DNA of 56,031 nucleotides from Methanomassiliicoccus sp. (GTDB lineage: Archaea; Thermoplasmatota; Thermoplasmata; Methanomassiliicoccales; Methanomassiliicoccaceae). Both the position numbers and the translations under genes were made by a program. A model generated the notes under the pieces. It saw only the letters and a list, made by a program, of their open reading frames with translations. It was not told the origin of the DNA and made no database searches. Positions within the stretch are counted from its first letter, which is position 1. Each line of letters opens with the position of its first letter. Positions 26,521 to 35,926 of the stretch are shown here, piece by piece. The stretch is taken from contig JADFDJ010000015.1 in NCBI GenBank assembly GCA_018262895.1, forward strand, positions 1-56,031, in the 5' to 3' direction.

Positions 26521-26690
26521 ATATAAATTCATAAATATACATATAGTGACCGGGATGGGAAAATGTGCCTTTATGATCAGGGGCATCTCCCTCCGGCCAC
26601 GGCCTCATTTAGGGGCAGGGCGACCGGGGGACGGTGCCTGAGGGTTCGGGAGCGCGCACCCACCTCCCTGATGACCGGGGGGAGTGGTAG
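26521..26690 (+). promoter_or_regulatory. Promoter and GC-rich structured leader of the Cys-rich gene
   Basis: ATATAAATTCATAAATATA (about 26521-26539) is a strong TATA-type region. Transcription from about 26550 would give a leader of some 140 bases. Near its start, GGGA..TCCC encloses an imperfect ATGTGCC/GGGGCAT stem (about 26556-26590). The rest is very GC-rich and likely folded. No open frame is evident in it. Confidence 0.4.
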
Positions 26691-26915
26691 ATGAAATGTT
26701 ACTACCTGCAGAGCGACGGCAAGTGCGACGGCCGCTATAAGGGGTTCGCGTGCATAGGCGCCAAGTGCCGGGCGGACAAGGACCCGCCCTGTGAGCATTA
26801 CGTTCAGGGCTTCTACTGCAGCAAATATAGACGCTTCGGGTGCGTGGGCATCTCCAACTGCACCGGCAGCATTGAGGACCACGCCCGGGTCCGCAGGGAG
26901 AGGGCCAAGACCTGA
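26691..26915 (+). CDS. Small protein with duplicated four-cysteine motif
   Basis: The 74-residue protein has eight cysteines in two repeats: C3-C12-C21-C26 and C34-C43-C51-C57. Each repeat has an aromatic start (CYYLQS and CEHYVQG) and ends GFACIGAKC or FGCVGISNC. Two metal sites (Zn or Fe-S) are likely. No family name is known to me. A strong Shine-Dalgarno (GGGGGAG) precedes the ATG. It is convergent with the CoaD-DUF84 gene, whose stop abuts its own. Confidence 0.75.
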   Translation: MKCYYLQSDGKCDGRYKGFACIGAKCRADKDPPCEHYVQGFYCSKYRRFGCVGISNCTGSIEDHARVRRERAKT

Positions 26916-27881
26916 TCACAGGTCGGTATACAGCTCCTTGCGAACGCGGGGTACCATCGCTGCCATTACTGCCTGCTCAGCGAGAGCTGTACGGTCCAAC
27001 GCCCCTTTGGTGAGGAAGCTGATGGCACCCTCCTTCTTCCCGTCCCTCTCCCAGCCGTAGAGCTCTTGGAAGGAGCGGCCCACCGTCCGCCCCTCGCGGA
27101 CGAGCTCAGCCACCGCCGGGGGGTATCGGAACCCCATGCCGTGGCCGATGGTGTACCGTCCCCGCTGGTCGATGACCGCGCAGTACTGGACGTCGTAGAG
27201 GCCGTCATCGGTGTCGAAGACCCCCGCCTCCAGGCCCACGCCCAGGTCCGCGTCCCTGATCGCCTGTGATGCCCGCACCATCGCGCCCCGGCGGGTCTCC
27301 TCCCCCATAGGCTGCTCCGCCACCCCGGTTTCCACATCCACACCTGCTATCTTGACCTCTCCGTAAAGCCGGGTGAGGACGTTGGTCACGGCATCGACCT
27401 TGATCCTGTTCAGGGAGCCCACGTTCGCCCTCAGGGGGCGCAGGAGGCGGCCCTCGACATCGATGTCCCCCCTCACAATACGGTGGGCCGATATCGGAAG
27501 GAAATCATCAGCCAGGACGTGCGGGACCTCTATGAGCTGAAGGGGCACCAGCCCGCGGGCGATGCGCTCGCGGTTGATGCCCTCGGCCGACCTCCGGGTC
27601 TCCGGGGAGACCACCAGGGCAGAGATGTCCGTGCGCTGGTCCATCCTTCCGGCCACATCGTCGATGACGGACACCTCCCAGTTATCGCCCTTCGTGCGCA
27701 GGTACGCTTCCAGCCTCTCGCGCCTCTCGTTCAGGGGGAGCACCCCTGTCTTGCGCTGACCGGCGAACTCGTCAGAGGTTATGCCGATGACGACCTGGTC
27801 CCCCGTCTCGAAGGCCTTGTCTAAGAGGGCGCGGTGGCCCCGGTGAAAGATGTTGAAGGTACCGCCCAGCCCCACCTTCAT
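26916..27881 (-). CDS. coaD: Phosphopantetheine adenylyltransferase fused to DUF84 (ITP/XTP phosphatase-like)
   Basis: Residues 1-150 are the archaeal-type CoaD nucleotidyltransferase with GGTFNIFHRGHRALL (HxGH-type site) and VVSPETRRSAEGINRER. They transfer AMP from ATP to 4'-phosphopantetheine in CoA synthesis. Residues 155-321 form a DUF84 (YjjX-like) inosine/xanthosine triphosphatase domain with VGSLNRIKVDAV, DLGVGLEAGVF and GFRYPPAV. The fusion would join coenzyme synthesis with nucleotide-pool cleaning; a functional link is inference. The 27884 gene starts 3 bp upstream on the same strand. Confidence 0.9.
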   Translation of the reverse strand: MKVGLGGTFNIFHRGHRALLDKAFETGDQVVIGITSDEFAGQRKTGVLPLNERRERLEAYLRTKGDNWEVSVIDDVAGRMDQRTDISALVVSPETRRSAEGINRERIARGLVPLQLIEVPHVLADDFLPISAHRIVRGDIDVEGRLLRPLRANVGSLNRIKVDAVTNVLTRLYGEVKIAGVDVETGVAEQPMGEETRRGAMVRASQAIRDADLGVGLEAGVFDTDDGLYDVQYCAVIDQRGRYTIGHGMGFRYPPAVAELVREGRTVGRSFQELYGWERDGKKEGAISFLTKGALDRTALAEQAVMAAMVPRVRKELYTDL

Positions 27882-27883
27882 GA

Positions 27884-28078
27884 TCAGACGCCCACGAACA
27901 GAAGGGCCGCGATAAGGACCACAACAGTCATACCATAGAGGATGAGGAGCTGGCGCTTCCTCTTCTTCAGCAGCTCACTGTTACTGACCTTGCATTCCTC
28001 GGAACAGAAGCGTTCCTCCCCAAGGAAGGCCTTCCCGCACTTGGAGCAATGGCGATGCTGGGGGATCTTCTCGGTCAT
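27884..28078 (-). CDS. DUF2116-type zinc-ribbon membrane protein
   Basis: The 64-residue protein has an N-terminal treble-clef-like ribbon with HCSKCGKAFLGEERFCSEEC, a basic stretch KKRKRQ, and one C-terminal membrane helix. This is the DUF2116 layout common in archaea. The function is unknown. It is just upstream of coaD and probably co-transcribed. Confidence 0.82.
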   Translation of the reverse strand: MTEKIPQHRHCSKCGKAFLGEERFCSEECKVSNSELLKKRKRQLLILYGMTVVVLIAALLFVGV

Positions 28079-28264
28079 ACTCGCCTCATGTCAGCCTGGC
28101 GATAAAGGCTTTGCTGTTCTCGCCCCTCTTGGGACCGCATCACACACCCATGCCCTTCATTTCCCTCAGCCTCATTCTCAACCTCCCTGGGACCATGACG
28201 GCGTTAGGAAAAATGGCTCTGCCGGTCTTTGACCCACGTTCCAGAAGCTTATGACGCGATGTAC

Positions 28265-28852
28265 CTAGCCCCTGCGGTCAAGCTCGTTGAGCATTATGGT
28301 GATGCAGTGGTCCGCGTGGTAGGACAGCGGCCCCAAGGTCAGCTTTATGGGCTCTCGTGACAGCAGCTCGGCCTCCTCCTCCTCTTTCAGGTCCTGGTGG
28401 TCGGAGATGATGAAGGTGAGGTCCCCATCCAGCTCCTGCGTGCGCACGTCCGCGCCGTCCTCCTTGAGGTACACCAGGCGGGAGATGGGCTGGAGATCGT
28501 CCAGCACCTGCTTGAACGAGCGTTTGGAGATGTATATCCCGGGAGAGGAGCGGATCTCCTCCCCGTCCAGGTGCTTCAGCAGCGCGTTGCGGACCAGGGC
28601 CCCGGTGGATCGCTCATCCGGGTTTAGGTAGCGGACCTCGGAGCCGTTGATCCGTATCGTCCGCGGTGAGTTGGGCTCCCCCTGCAGCACCAGGTACACC
28701 TCCGTGTCCCGACGGATCCCGTGAGACAGGAAGAACGAGGAGTTTACGCATCTCAGCAGGATGTCCAGCCTTCCCGCGCCGCCCGCCATGTCGTCGAGCT
28801 TGAAGTCCCCGGAGGTCGCCGCCTTATGGCCGATGACCACGAAGCGCTTCAT
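28265..28852 (-). CDS. trmY: tRNA (pseudouridine54-N1)-methyltransferase
   Basis: The 195-residue SPOUT enzyme begins MKRFVVIGHKA and includes DDMAGGAGRLDILLRCVNSSFFLSHG, VYLVLQG, FIISDHQDL and the knot segment LGPLSYHADHCITIMLNEL. TrmY methylates pseudouridine 54 in archaeal tRNAs. Its ATG overlaps the srp54 stop by four bases, so it is translated with srp54. The stop is TAG. Confidence 0.92.
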   Translation of the reverse strand: MKRFVVIGHKAATSGDFKLDDMAGGAGRLDILLRCVNSSFFLSHGIRRDTEVYLVLQGEPNSPRTIRINGSEVRYLNPDERSTGALVRNALLKHLDGEEIRSSPGIYISKRSFKQVLDDLQPISRLVYLKEDGADVRTQELDGDLTFIISDHQDLKEEEEAELLSREPIKLTLGPLSYHADHCITIMLNELDRRG

Positions 28853-30186
28853 TCGGACTGCCCCATCTCGGAAGAGAACTGCTTCATCAGCTGCTTGCGC
28901 AGCTTGCGGTTTCCCATGAAGCCCTTGACCGCCTTCTTGGACATGTTGTACTGCTTTAGGAGCTCCCTCACGTCCTTGGCCTCCACCCCCGCCCCGCGGG
29001 CTATGCGGTTGATCCTTGTGGACTTGATGAGCTTGGGGTCCTCCATCTCCTCGTCGGTCATGGAGTCCATGATGAACTTGAACCGGCGGAGCTTCTTCTG
29101 CGATTCCTCCACGTCCATCTTCTCGCTGAGCCCGGGCATTCCCGGGAGCATGGACACCAGCTTCTTCAGGGGGCCCATGTTGGTGAGCATCTCCATCTGC
29201 TCGTACATCTCCTTGAGGGTGAACCGCCCGCCCATCATCTTCTTGACCGTCTCCGCCGCCTGCTCCTCGGACACGGTGTCCTTAGCAGCCTCCAGGAGGC
29301 TCTGGATATCGCCCATGCCCAGCAGCCGGGAGATGAAGCGCGTGGGATCGAAGGGCTCGAGGTCGGTGAGGTGCTCCCCCACGCCGATGAACACGATGGA
29401 GGCCTTGGTCTGCGCCACCGCGCTCAGCGCCCCGCCGCCCTTAGCGGTGCCGTCCATCTTGGTGATGATGACGCTGGTGACCCCTACCGCGTCGTGGAAG
29501 GCCTTGGCCTGCGGCCCCGCCTGCTGTCCCACCGCGGCATCGAGGACCAGGATGCGCTCCGTGGGCTTGACGACGTCGGCGACATTCTTCAGCTCGGCGA
29601 TGAGGTCGTCCTCCAGCGCGTGCCGTCCGGAGGTGTCCACCAGCACGACGTCGATGGTGGAGTAGTGCTTCATGCCGTTGGCGGCGATCCTGGCAGCGTC
29701 CTTCTCTCCCGGCTCGCCGTAGAACAGGACGCCCACCTTGTCGGCGATCTGCTTCAGCTGATCGTATGCCGCGGGACGGTGCACATCCGCGGCTATTACC
29801 CCGACGCTCAGCCCCTTTTTGTGGAAGTAACGGGCCAGCTTCCCCGTGGTCGTCGTCTTCCCCTGCCCGTAGAGGCCGACCATCATGATGGTCTGCTTCG
29901 CCACCGGCAGGGGGCGCGGCTGTCCCAGGATGCGTATCAGCTCATCATAGATGATGCGGACCACATGCTCCTTGGGGCTGGTACCCGCCGGAGGCTCCTC
30001 GCTCAGCGCTCGACGCTCGACCTCCTTGGTCATCTCCAGGACCAGCTTGACGTTGATATCGGACTGCAGCAGGGCCCGCTGGATGTCCCGGGTGATCTCC
30101 TTTACCAAGGCCTCATCGATGTGGGAGGCGCCGGTGATCTTCTTTAGCACGTTCCGGAGGGATTGCCCGAGGTTTTCCAGTACCAT
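28849..30186 (-). CDS. srp54: Signal recognition particle 54 kDa protein
   Basis: The 445-residue SRP GTPase has an N domain (1-90), then the G domain with GLYGQGKTTTTGKLA, VDTSGRH, TKMDGTAKGGGAL and FDPTRFISRLLGMGDI, and a methionine-rich M domain (300-445). It delivers ribosome-nascent chain complexes to the membrane. The M domain and G motifs are complete. It forms an operon with trmY. Confidence 0.97.
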   Translation of the reverse strand: MVLENLGQSLRNVLKKITGASHIDEALVKEITRDIQRALLQSDINVKLVLEMTKEVERRALSEEPPAGTSPKEHVVRIIYDELIRILGQPRPLPVAKQTIMMVGLYGQGKTTTTGKLARYFHKKGLSVGVIAADVHRPAAYDQLKQIADKVGVLFYGEPGEKDAARIAANGMKHYSTIDVVLVDTSGRHALEDDLIAELKNVADVVKPTERILVLDAAVGQQAGPQAKAFHDAVGVTSVIITKMDGTAKGGGALSAVAQTKASIVFIGVGEHLTDLEPFDPTRFISRLLGMGDIQSLLEAAKDTVSEEQAAETVKKMMGGRFTLKEMYEQMEMLTNMGPLKKLVSMLPGMPGLSEKMDVEESQKKLRRFKFIMDSMTDEEMEDPKLIKSTRINRIARGAGVEAKDVRELLKQYNMSKKAVKGFMGNRKLRKQLMKQFSSEMGQSE

Positions 30187-30266
30187 CTGCGCACCTGGTC
30201 AGCTGAGAGCGAAATACCGTTTTAAAGCTTGCCCTCTGACACTCCCCCGATGGCGCCCAGGCCCGC

Positions 30267-31098
30267 TCACGCCAGCGTGTTGACCGCGATCGTCCATCTC
30301 TCTCCCAATATGCTGACGATCGTCCAGGCGACCCTCTTCTCCACCAACCCTCCGTTCTGCTGGAACGAGTGACGGTCGTTTCCGCTGATCTCGTTTACCA
30401 TGCGTTGGGCCACCGCCTTGATCTGAGGGAAGCCCTGACAGATGGGATCGGTGAAGGTGTCCCTCCTCACCCGGGAGGTGTCAGGATCATAGAGGACCAG
30501 ACCATCTGCCTGCATGACCATGGCATTGATCCCCATTTCCGTGAAGGCGGTCATGCTCTCCATCAGCTGGTCCGGCCGGAGCAATGAGGATATGGCGCCG
30601 GACAAGGTCCCCTCAGCATCGAAGATGGGGTGACCGATGGCGACCGCCTCGTAGCCCTCCAGGGTCATGAGCAGGGGGCTCATGACCGGCAGCCCCTGCT
30701 CCATGACCACCCTGACCGGGCCGTCATCATTCAGCATCATACCCTCCAGAGCCGTGTACACATCATGACATGCATCCTGATGGTGCCGTTCCGGTCTACG
30801 GTGACGGCATTTATCAGGTAGGGCGAGGAGCTGACGAGATAACTGAGCACCTCGTACGCATGGCTATCTTTCAGAGACCTGCCGAACAGCTCGGCCGTCG
30901 CATTGGAGGTGGCCTTCTCCATGAGCGACATCTCCCCCTGCAGCTGAGAGGTGATGTTCACCAGATTGGCCGACATGCTCGCCCGCGCGTCTCCTCCCGC
31001 AGGTCCGGCTCGACATCGGACTTTACGTTATAGGTCCACACCAGGATGCCGGTCAAAACGATCACTGCGGCTATCAGCAGCTCCAACGCGACCTGAAA
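30267..31098 (-). pseudogene. Frameshifted membrane-anchored Cache-type sensor protein
   Basis: Three frames join into one protein on the minus strand. First comes a membrane helix (ALELLIAAVIVLTGILVW, about 31050-31090), then SDVEPDLREETR. A shift near 30980 leads to MSANLVNITSQLQGEMSLMEKATSN and TVDRNGTIRMHV. A second shift near 30755 leads to YTALEGMM, VAIGHPIFDAEGTLSGAISSLL and a C-terminal WTIAVNTLA. The order fits an extracellular dCache-like ligand-binding domain without any output domain. Two shifts suggest a dead gene, unless the sequence has errors. Confidence 0.6.
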
Positions 31099-31248
31099 AA
31101 CCCTCCCTACCGCCGCTGGACCACCTCATCCAGGATACCGGTCCAAATAGGTCATTGTTTATGTTCTCTCTCTCCTCGGTGGCCGCATCCAACACGATAG
31201 GAGCAGAAAGGCCGCGATATCCGACGGTCCATGAAGATCGATCTAGGC

Positions 31249-31938
31249 TCAGAACCTGATGCTCTCACCGGGGCTTAGGATAGAAACCTTTGCCGAGGTC
31301 TCCCTTTCTACCGTTTCCTTGAACACCAGGGGATCGGCCTTCAGCATGTGCATGGGCACGACCATTGAGGGGGATATGATCCTCACCGCCTCCACCGCCT
31401 CCGCGATGTCCATGGTGAACTTGCCGCCTATGGGAAGGAAGGCCAGGTCTATGCGCCCCAGCCCCTTCATCTCATCTATGAGCCCGGTATCCCCGGCATG
31501 GTAAAGTCGCCGTCCCCCCACCTCCAGGACGAAGCCGACGCACTCCCCCTTCTTGTGGAAGGTCATGGAGCGCGAGCCCGGGGGGTTGTACGCGTGGACC
31601 ACCTCGACCTTGATACCCTCATGCTCGAGCGACTGCCCAGCGGCCACCGCCCTCCCGCCGCGGGGTATCTTACCCATGCACTTTTCCGGTGCCAGCACGA
31701 GCGTCCTTTCGCTGGTGAGCTGGCGGACGATGTTCCTGTCCAGATGGTCGTTGTGGTGGTGCGAGACCAGGATCACATCGGCAGGGACCATGCCCTGAGG
31801 CAGGGGCCTCCCTTTGCCAACGGGAACGAAAGACCTCAGTATATCCCCCACGGTGTCCATCATGGCAGGGTCGATGCATACCTCATGCTCATCCGTGCGC
31901 ACTTGCACGAAGGACTGCGGGAACCATCGTATGTTCAA
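31249..31938 (-). CDS. UPF0173/UlaG-like metal-dependent hydrolase
   Basis: The 229-residue metallo-beta-lactamase fold protein has the metal motif VSHHHNDHLD, a later LYHAGDTGL (metal-bridging Asp) and VVPMHML (final His). Members of this group act on diverse phosphodiesters or lactones; the substrate is unknown. AT-rich DNA upstream (31940-32000) probably holds its promoter. Confidence 0.85.
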   Translation of the reverse strand: MNIRWFPQSFVQVRTDEHEVCIDPAMMDTVGDILRSFVPVGKGRPLPQGMVPADVILVSHHHNDHLDRNIVRQLTSERTLVLAPEKCMGKIPRGGRAVAAGQSLEHEGIKVEVVHAYNPPGSRSMTFHKKGECVGFVLEVGGRRLYHAGDTGLIDEMKGLGRIDLAFLPIGGKFTMDIAEAVEAVRIISPSMVVPMHMLKADPLVFKETVERETSAKVSILSPGESIRF

Positions 31939-32164
31939 GAAGACCCAATGTAGAACGCGATATTACAATTTAATAGGTATATAATATCCAAAAGGAAGTG
32001 GGAAGGGCTAGCTCTGTCAGAAGGGATGGGATGCACTCTGTAAACTAGCCCAACGCTTCCCGCTTCTAATATCATCTCAGTGATATTTATAGCTTGTGCA
32101 ACAGGTAATCAATATTATACTGGAGAAAAAATATGCCGTTAGAAGGGGTTTATTTTAAAGCGGT

Positions 32165-33034
32165 TCAGAGATAGCCAGACTTCTGTAGGGCCATCAGGTC
32201 CTCGGTGCTGAGCTTCTCTCCGGCCTTGAAGCGGTCGAAGATCTTCTCCGCCTCTTCCTTCGCAGAAGCCTCGTCATCCTTCTTCTTGGCCTTGCGGGCC
32301 TTCTGCCTCATGCCTGCGATGATCTTGTCGTAGTCATGGACCTGCCGGATGTTCTCGATGTGCTTCTTGTGCTCCTCGTCGGCGTTGAGCTTGTTGGCGA
32401 TGAACGATTCCTGCGCGGCGTCGGCCTCCTTCCTGAGGGAATCGGCCTGCTCGTAGAGCTCGATCATGGCGTCGTGCTCCGCCTGGGCCTTCTCAGCGCA
32501 GTCGGAGACATCGTGATGGTAACCCTCGGCCTTCTCCTTGGCCTCGCGCAGCTCCTTGATGGCACTCTTGACCTCTTCGTTCTGGTCGTAAGCCTTCTCC
32601 CTCTCCTTGATCTGGGCCTGGAGCTGCCCCATCTGGTCGATCAGCTCCTGCTCCTTCTCCTTGGTGAGGACAGAGGTCATCTGCTTGAACTCTAGGTTCT
32701 TCAGCTCCTTCTTGAGCTTGGAGACCGGGGGTCCGTTCTTGGGGAGGTTCTCCTTCTTGATCTTGGTGACCTTCTCGTTCAGCTCGTTGACCAGCTTGTT
32801 CCACTTGTCCCGCTCCTCCTTGGCCTCGCGGACCTTCACGTTCAGCTGGTCCCTGGCCTCGCGGTGTTTGGCGGCCTGGTCTACAAGTTCTCTGACCTTC
32901 GCGTTCAGAGAGTCCCTCTTCTCAACCCATTCCCTGGTCTTCTCATTCAATTCGTCGCGGACTTTGCGGTGCTTCTCAGCCTCGACGTTATGGAGTTGAC
33001 GCTTCTGTTCAAGCTCCTCCAAGAGTTCAGTCAT
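32165..33034 (-). CDS. Archaeal long coiled-coil protein (COG1340 type)
   Basis: About 289 residues are almost entirely heptad-rich coiled coil (EKRQLHNVEAEKHRKVRDEL and similar), interrupted near 105-115 by LPKNGPPV, and ending with a short helical tail LSTEDLMALQKSGYL. It is highly charged with no membrane segment. The layout matches the widespread archaeal COG1340 proteins of unknown function, probably structural or scaffold. I start at the ATG at 33034; the frame extends to 33076. Confidence 0.8.
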   Translation of the reverse strand: MTELLEELEQKRQLHNVEAEKHRKVRDELNEKTREWVEKRDSLNAKVRELVDQAAKHREARDQLNVKVREAKEERDKWNKLVNELNEKVTKIKKENLPKNGPPVSKLKKELKNLEFKQMTSVLTKEKEQELIDQMGQLQAQIKEREKAYDQNEEVKSAIKELREAKEKAEGYHHDVSDCAEKAQAEHDAMIELYEQADSLRKEADAAQESFIANKLNADEEHKKHIENIRQVHDYDKIIAGMRQKARKAKKKDDEASAKEEAEKIFDRFKAGEKLSTEDLMALQKSGYL

Positions 33035-33147
33035 ACGTTCACACTCGATTAGCAAGCGAATAAAATTGCTTGGCAATTATGGGCATACTGACACTCGTTT
33101 ATAATATTTGCTATTTTGAGGTCTGGCACCGCGGCCAGGCCAGAGAA

Positions 33148-33612
33148 TCACTTTTCGCCCTGGTCGGAGGCCCCGTTATCGAGGTCCTCGCCCTCACCGT
33201 TGTCGGAGCGGGACTCGGGCTCCAAGCGAACCTCGTGCCAGTCGTTCCCGAAGCGATCGGCGCCCCCGGTCTTGAGCTGGAACTTCACTCTCAGGTGGCC
33301 GTCCTCGAAGAAAACATAGGCGTTCTTTAGCATGGAGATGTACAGCGAGACCCTCTTGCCCTGCTGGGACAGCCGACGCTCCTGACACACCAGCAGGCCA
33401 GCGTCCTCCAGGTCCTTTATCCGCCGGTAGCATGCAGCTATGGGAATACCGAACTTCATCGCGATGTCCTGGGCGGAGCGGGGCACCCTGACCGTGGCCA
33501 CTAGGATCTTGACGGAGTACTCATCGGTCAGCAACTGCGATACCTGAAGTACGTCTATGCCCATCCCCACCTGGCGTTCATTATCAGCTGGTGCCCTGGT
33601 CGTTGTCTCCAT
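33148..33612 (-). CDS. Winged-helix (ArsR-like) transcription regulator, paralogue 1
   Basis: In the 154-residue protein, residues 20-95 form a winged helix: LLTDEYSVKILVATVRVPRSAQDIAMKFGIPIAACYRRIKDLEDAGLL. A beta-rich segment (YISMLKNAYVFFEDGHLRVKFQL) and an acidic C-terminal tail follow. It is closely related in layout to the next gene at 33742-34104. No metal-site cysteines are evident. Confidence 0.82.
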   Translation of the reverse strand: METTTRAPADNERQVGMGIDVLQVSQLLTDEYSVKILVATVRVPRSAQDIAMKFGIPIAACYRRIKDLEDAGLLVCQERRLSQQGKRVSLYISMLKNAYVFFEDGHLRVKFQLKTGGADRFGNDWHEVRLEPESRSDNGEGEDLDNGASDQGEK

Positions 33613-33741
33613 TCTTCGACCGTCCTCCTCCCGACACCGATTCTCTTATCAAGGAAAATACCTGAAGTATAATAATGGTTATGGAATCTTCTACATTCAG
33701 ATGGAATTGAAATTATAATAACCGACCTGACCATTCTTCTT

Positions 33742-34104
33742 TTAGGCCTTCCCGGTCTGTTCTCCGTGGTGCTCACCTACATGGACCATCTCGGTCTCGG
33801 GGAGATAATCGATTTCCACATTGAACCGACCGTTGGTGAAGGTGACCTTGGCCACGCTCACTGCGCACTGGTAGTAGGAGACCTTCTTCCCGCGGTACAC
33901 CTCTTCGTAGCCTACGCATTTGACCAGGCCGAACTCTTCCATGCGTGCCACCCGACGATAGGCCACGGCGATGGGAATACCGCAGCTTCGGCTGAGCTGC
34001 TGCACCGACATCGGATGCTTGAACGTCGCGGTCAGGATCTTGCCAGCGTAATCGTCGGAGATGAGCCGGGACAGCTCCTCATCGCGGGAGACATTTTCTT
34101 CCAT
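33742..34104 (-). CDS. Winged-helix (ArsR-like) transcription regulator, paralogue 2
   Basis: The 120-residue protein has the same architecture as its neighbour: LISDDYAGKILTATFKHPMSVQQLSRSCGIPIAVAYRRVARMEEFGLV, then a beta hairpin region (YYQCAVSVAKVTFTNGRFNVEI). The recognition helices are similar (GIPIAxxYRR), so the pair may bind related sites. AT-rich intergenic DNA on both sides (33640-33740 and 34105-34150) likely holds promoters. Confidence 0.82.
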   Translation of the reverse strand: MEENVSRDEELSRLISDDYAGKILTATFKHPMSVQQLSRSCGIPIAVAYRRVARMEEFGLVKCVGYEEVYRGKKVSYYQCAVSVAKVTFTNGRFNVEIDYLPETEMVHVGEHHGEQTGKA

Positions 34105-34174
34105 CGAACAAGAAAAGTCCGAGGCATTTATATTTTTTCTTATATTAATATCATGGCTGATAGGTACAACCCCC

Positions 34175-35812
34175 TTAGATCATCGGCACTAGGCGGGGAG
34201 ACGGTAACCTGTCATCCATGCCTGCGAAGTCCAGATAGTAGTATGGTGTGTGAGGTTTCATCCCGCCGGCCATCACGCAGCCGGCCATGTTCTCGAACTT
34301 GATGTGGATCTTGGCCTGCTCCCTCAGTGAATCCAGCGAGCAGGAGGTGGAGGAGGCTATGGCCATGACCACATGTCCGTTCCTCCTCATGGCGTCGATG
34401 TGGGCCAGGCTCTGCTTGAACACGCCGGAGCCGTAGACGCCCTCCATGGCGTCGAAGCCCAGAATGCTGAGGTAGGGCCCTGAGGACTCTCCGAGCATGT
34501 ATTTCATAGAGGACATGCGCAGGTCCTGGGCGGCGTCCTCGCCCTCGATGGCGGATATGAAGGGCAGGTGCTGCTCCTGTGAGGCCTCGGTGTCAAGGAT
34601 ACGGAAGCTCTTGGTCAATGCATCCTCGTTGACGAGCATCTTCATCTGCTCGTCGATCAGGGAGTAGTCGGTGGCGTACATGGGCAGCCACACCACGCCC
34701 CTCCCCTTCATGAGGAAGTCGCTTATGACGCCCAGCTCCAGGCAGCGGACCACGTCCTGATGGACGTCCAGGTCGAACTCCAGCAGGACCAGGGACCCTC
34801 GGGGGAAGCCGCCGATGGACTTGTCCAGGTAGGCATTACCGGACGATACCGTCCGGGGGGTGGGGTCCGGCACCACCTCGTGGCGCCTCATCTTCTCAGG
34901 TATCTTGACCCAGGTAGGCTCGAACACGGACATCCGGCCGCCGGTCAGCGTGAGGTAGTACTTCCACTGGTCCACGCCCACGCCGCGGAGCTTCTCGATG
35001 ACCATCTGCCGAACCCGGCGTCCGCCGCGGTCCTCTGAGACCATCTGGATAACACCATCTCCAAGGTAGTCGAGCATGGTCTTGCCCGATTCCTCCAGGG
35101 TGTACACGATATTGGTACCGGAGTTCTCCACGAGGTCCTTCTGCAGGGTGTTGATTATCCTCGCCGACCCTATTCCGTAGCGCTCCGATAGCGCGTCTAT
35201 GGAGTCGACCACCATCAGCGTCTTGCGCGGGAGGTTGGACTCCGCGAGGTCGTAGGCGACCTCCAGCTCCGGAAGCATGATGCCCAGGTCCAGGGTGATC
35301 TCGTCCTCGGTGATCTCCCCGGTGAAGCCTCCTTCCTCCTCCCCTCCGACCTCTCCCGCCTCCACCTGCCCCTCCAGCTTCTGCAGCTCGGAGCGGACCA
35401 CGGTGAGGCTGTTGTCCTGGTGGTTCAGCGCCTTCAGCAGGTCCTTCGCCGCGGCGATGGTCAGCTGCTGGCCGCCGGGCGACTCGGCGAGCATGGGGGC
35501 CTCCTTGTTGCGCCTGAGGAAGGTCTTGCCGGCCTTGAGGATGTTGTCCCTCTTGGCGCGGTCGCGCGCCCAGGGGAACTGACGGAACAGGGCCTCGTCC
35601 GAGACCCTGGTAGAGAGATAGTAATCGGGCTGCTCCTCCGATAGCTCTTCGATGATCTGCAGGGCAAGGGTGGTCTTACCGGTACCGGCGTCCCCTTTGA
35701 GCATCAGCGAATGCCCTCCCGGCGCTCGCATGAAATCCAACAGTACCTGGGGTATCTTGCCCCTGTGATTCTCCAAGGATGGGGAGGACAACATATATTC
35801 AGCCCTTACCAT
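34175..35812 (-). CDS. GvpD/KaiC-like two-domain RecA-fold ATPase
   Basis: The protein has about 545 residues. The N-terminal domain has Walker A LKGDAGTGKTTLALQ and a Walker B-like KTLMVVDSIDALS. The C-terminal domain (about 325-545) begins SSGNAYLDKSIGGFPRGSLVLLEFD, a KaiC-like start whose P-loop has decayed. An acidic insertion lies between strands of the first domain. Such GvpD-like proteins act as regulatory ATPases in archaea. It is next to the two winged-helix genes, and a joint regulatory role is only suggested by position. The start could also be 35794. Confidence 0.78.
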   Translation of the reverse strand: MVRAEYMLSSPSLENHRGKIPQVLLDFMRAPGGHSLMLKGDAGTGKTTLALQIIEELSEEQPDYYLSTRVSDEALFRQFPWARDRAKRDNILKAGKTFLRRNKEAPMLAESPGGQQLTIAAAKDLLKALNHQDNSLTVVRSELQKLEGQVEAGEVGGEEEGGFTGEITEDEITLDLGIMLPELEVAYDLAESNLPRKTLMVVDSIDALSERYGIGSARIINTLQKDLVENSGTNIVYTLEESGKTMLDYLGDGVIQMVSEDRGGRRVRQMVIEKLRGVGVDQWKYYLTLTGGRMSVFEPTWVKIPEKMRRHEVVPDPTPRTVSSGNAYLDKSIGGFPRGSLVLLEFDLDVHQDVVRCLELGVISDFLMKGRGVVWLPMYATDYSLIDEQMKMLVNEDALTKSFRILDTEASQEQHLPFISAIEGEDAAQDLRMSSMKYMLGESSGPYLSILGFDAMEGVYGSGVFKQSLAHIDAMRRNGHVVMAIASSTSCSLDSLREQAKIHIKFENMAGCVMAGGMKPHTPYYYLDFAGMDDRLPSPRLVPMI

Positions 35813-35926
35813 AATTGCTGGCCGCATTATTTGCCGTATCAATATAAACTCCTTTCGGCGCCAGTTCGCTACTGAGAAATCAAGAAAGGGGTATAGGATT
35901 AATTATTTATTACGTGGCCATAATCC

